DNA from: Cytophagales bacterium
Lineage (GTDB): Bacteria; Bacteroidota; Bacteroidia; Cytophagales; Cyclobacteriaceae
Assembly (NCBI GenBank): GCA_029262935.1
Contig: JAJCYK010000304.1
Coordinates: 1-7,445 of the forward strand
Direction: 5' to 3'
DNA length: 7,445 nt
Under the pieces are notes generated by a model. That model did no database searches. It saw only the letters and a program-made list of their open reading frames with translations, and was not told the DNA's origin. Positions 6,365 to 7,445 of this stretch are shown piece after piece. How positions within the stretch are numbered: position 1 is the first letter of the stretch; every line of letters begins with the position of its first letter. Made by a program: the position numbers and the translations under genes.

Positions 6365-6961
6365 ATGGAATTTATAAAACAAGTGGATGACTATATCCAG
6401 AACAAACCCAATTGGTCCAATGCTCTAAAGCTGTTACGTTCTATCGTAGCCACTACAGAATTAAGAGAAACGGTAAAATGGGGCGGCCCCGTTTATACCT
6501 TGCAGGGTAAAAATGTCCTGGGACTAGGGGCATTCAAAAACCATGTATGTATTTGGTTCTTCCAGGGAGGACTGCTACCGGATCCACTTGCAGTGCTTAC
6601 CAATGCCCAAGAGGGCAAAACTAAAGCTATGAGACAGTGGCGTTTTTCCTCATTGAAGCAAATACCTGTTGATGAGGTCAGACATTATATAAAGCAAGCC
6701 ATTAGTAATCAGCAAGCGGGCCTAGTAATTAAAAAAGGTGCTCGTTTAAAAAAAGCATTGGTTATACCTGAAGCATTAACAGATTATCTGAAGTCTCATG
6801 CTGATACTGCAGGAACATTTGAGTCTCTATCGCTATCAAAGAAAAGGGAGTTTTCAGAGTACCTTCTTGAGGCAAAGAAAGCAGAGACCAAGGCACGGCG
6901 TTTGCAAAAGGTGGTTGCGCTAATTAATCGAGGTCAAGGACTAAACGACAAGTATAAATAG
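6365..6961 (+). CDS. DUF1801 / YdeI (OmdA)-family protein
   Basis: A 198-residue soluble protein with two recognisable parts. The DUF1801 (YdhG-like) region is about 17-113, with conserved E-x-VKWGGPVY (35-44), GKNVLG (48-53), NH followed by WFFQGGLL (59-71) and MRQWRF (89-94). The C-terminal YdeI/OmdA-type region is about 133-193, with IPEAL, the helical segment FESLSLSKKREFSEYLLEA and the Lys/Arg-rich stretch KKAETKARRLQKVV. There is no signal peptide, so it is cytoplasmic. YdeI-type proteins have been linked to outer-membrane protein and peptide-stress phenotypes in enterobacteria, but the biochemical role is unknown and should not be carried over. Unlike the other starts, the ATG has a modest ribosome binding site, AGGG at 6354-6357, 7 bases upstream. 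It lies 124 bp from the divergent M28 gene and 4 bp from the convergent AraC-type gene. Length fits the family. Confidence 0.88.
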   Translation: MEFIKQVDDYIQNKPNWSNALKLLRSIVATTELRETVKWGGPVYTLQGKNVLGLGAFKNHVCIWFFQGGLLPDPLAVLTNAQEGKTKAMRQWRFSSLKQIPVDEVRHYIKQAISNQQAGLVIKKGARLKKALVIPEALTDYLKSHADTAGTFESLSLSKKREFSEYLLEAKKAETKARRLQKVVALINRGQGLNDKYK

Positions 6962-6965
6962 TTAG

Positions 6966-7445
6966 CTAATGGGTATTATGCTTACGGTATTTACCAGGAC
7001 TGATCTTATAGTGTTTTTTAAAAGCTCTGTTAAACGCAGTCTCCGATTGATACCCAACAGCACTGGCAACTTGATCCACTAAAAGGTCTCCTTCGCACAA
7101 GAGCTTTCCTGCCACCGCTAGGCGCCATTTACTCAAATAACGCATGGGGGTTTCTCCTACTGCACTTTTAAAACGTTGTACTAAAAGTGTTCGAGAAATA
7201 CCTACACGATGAGCTATTTGCTGAATGGTTAATTCCTCATAAGGTTTGGCGTGCATGACATTCAAAGCCTGATAAATCTGAGGGTCAGAAATTAAGTTCA
7301 ATTTCTTATTTATTTTAAGATAGTAGTATCTAATTATTGCCAGGAAAAGCAATTCGGCTAATCCTTTGCTGATCAAAAACCCTCCTGGAAGATTTTGATT
7401 CTGCTCATCCATGATCAAGTCAACCAGTATCGGGATAGTTTGATG
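6966..7445 (-). CDS. AraC-family transcriptional regulator, C-terminal part (5' end beyond the right edge of the window)
   Basis: The last 159 codons of an AraC/XylS-type regulator. The frame is open to base 7445, upstream of a TTG at 7418 that could be mistaken for the start; those extra residues (HQTIPILVD) fit the family, so the gene is truncated by the window, not naturally short. Visible residues 22-50 are the end of the N-terminal AraC_N/cupin_6-type ligand domain (L-x-E-L-L-F-L-A-I-I-R). The linker DPQIYQALNVMHAKP (54-68) is typical of that subfamily. The first helix-turn-helix is 72-97 (LTIQQIAHRVGISRTLLVQR), the second 121-145, and the AraC signature GYQSETAFNRAFKKHYKISP is 131-150, followed by GKYR. 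It should bind DNA and respond to a small effector; target and effector are unknown. It converges on the YdeI-family gene with a 4-bp gap, so there is no shared promoter with anything visible here. Confidence 0.9.
   Translation of the reverse strand, partial: HQTIPILVDLIMDEQNQNLPGGFLISKGLAELLFLAIIRYYYLKINKKLNLISDPQIYQALNVMHAKPYEELTIQQIAHRVGISRTLLVQRFKSAVGETPMRYLSKWRLAVAGKLLCEGDLLVDQVASAVGYQSETAFNRAFKKHYKISPGKYRKHNTH

Noticed and set aside
6962..6969. Palindrome TTAGCTAA at the YdeI/AraC convergent junction
   Set aside because: It arises naturally where a TAG stop on one strand faces a TAG stop on the other, and cannot form a hairpin with a loop.
1..7445. Mobile element, phage, defence, toxin-antitoxin or CRISPR content
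   Set aside because: No transposase, integrase, direct target repeats, repeat-spacer pattern or small toxin/antitoxin pair was seen; all complete genes belong to ordinary enzyme or regulator families.

Overview
The window looks like ordinary chromosome from a member of the Bacteroidota, most likely a flavobacterium. The support is indirect. Two proteins carry N-terminal lipoprotein signals, the coding DNA is of moderate to low GC, and most starts lack a Shine-Dalgarno sequence. One intergenic region carries a near-perfect Bacteroidota-type promoter (TTTG-N19-TTAATTTG). The protein families (M28 peptidase with membrane domain, S33 lipoprotein hydrolase, YdeI/DUF1801 protein, AraC regulator of the AraC_N/cupin_6 type) are also common there. 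No rRNA, tRNA, CRISPR array, insertion sequence, phage gene or integration site was seen.

Layout, left to right: the 5' end of an unrecognised gene on the minus strand (1-152); a complete cytoplasmic molybdopterin/4Fe-4S oxidoreductase on plus (205-2340); a Rid-family protein with a lipoprotein signal on minus (2337-2909); a lipoprotein alpha/beta hydrolase of the proline iminopeptidase type on plus (2984-4000); a nine-TM M28 zinc peptidase resembling ERMP1 on minus (4003-6240); a DUF1801/YdeI protein on plus (6365-6961); and the C-terminal part of an AraC-family regulator on minus, running off the right edge (6966-7445). No stretch longer than 124 bases lacks a gene.

The strand flips at every gene. 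Convergent neighbours overlap by 4 bp or are separated by only 2 or 4 bp. Divergent neighbours share gaps of 52, 74 and 124 bp, so every complete gene appears to be its own transcription unit and there is no operon here. The most interesting non-coding signal is in the 74-bp divergent gap 2910-2983, which holds two imperfect copies of a dyad element 30 bp apart.

Functionally, the middle of the window encodes three cell-envelope proteins: the Rid-like lipoprotein, the iminopeptidase-like lipoprotein and the M28 membrane peptidase. Together they would fit peptide or amino-acid turnover outside the cytoplasm, but that link is inference from adjacency. I found no convincing new multi-gene system. 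The points most worth following up are the Rid domain placed behind a lipoprotein signal, the missing Cys/Sec molybdenum ligand in the oxidoreductase, and the repeated dyad.
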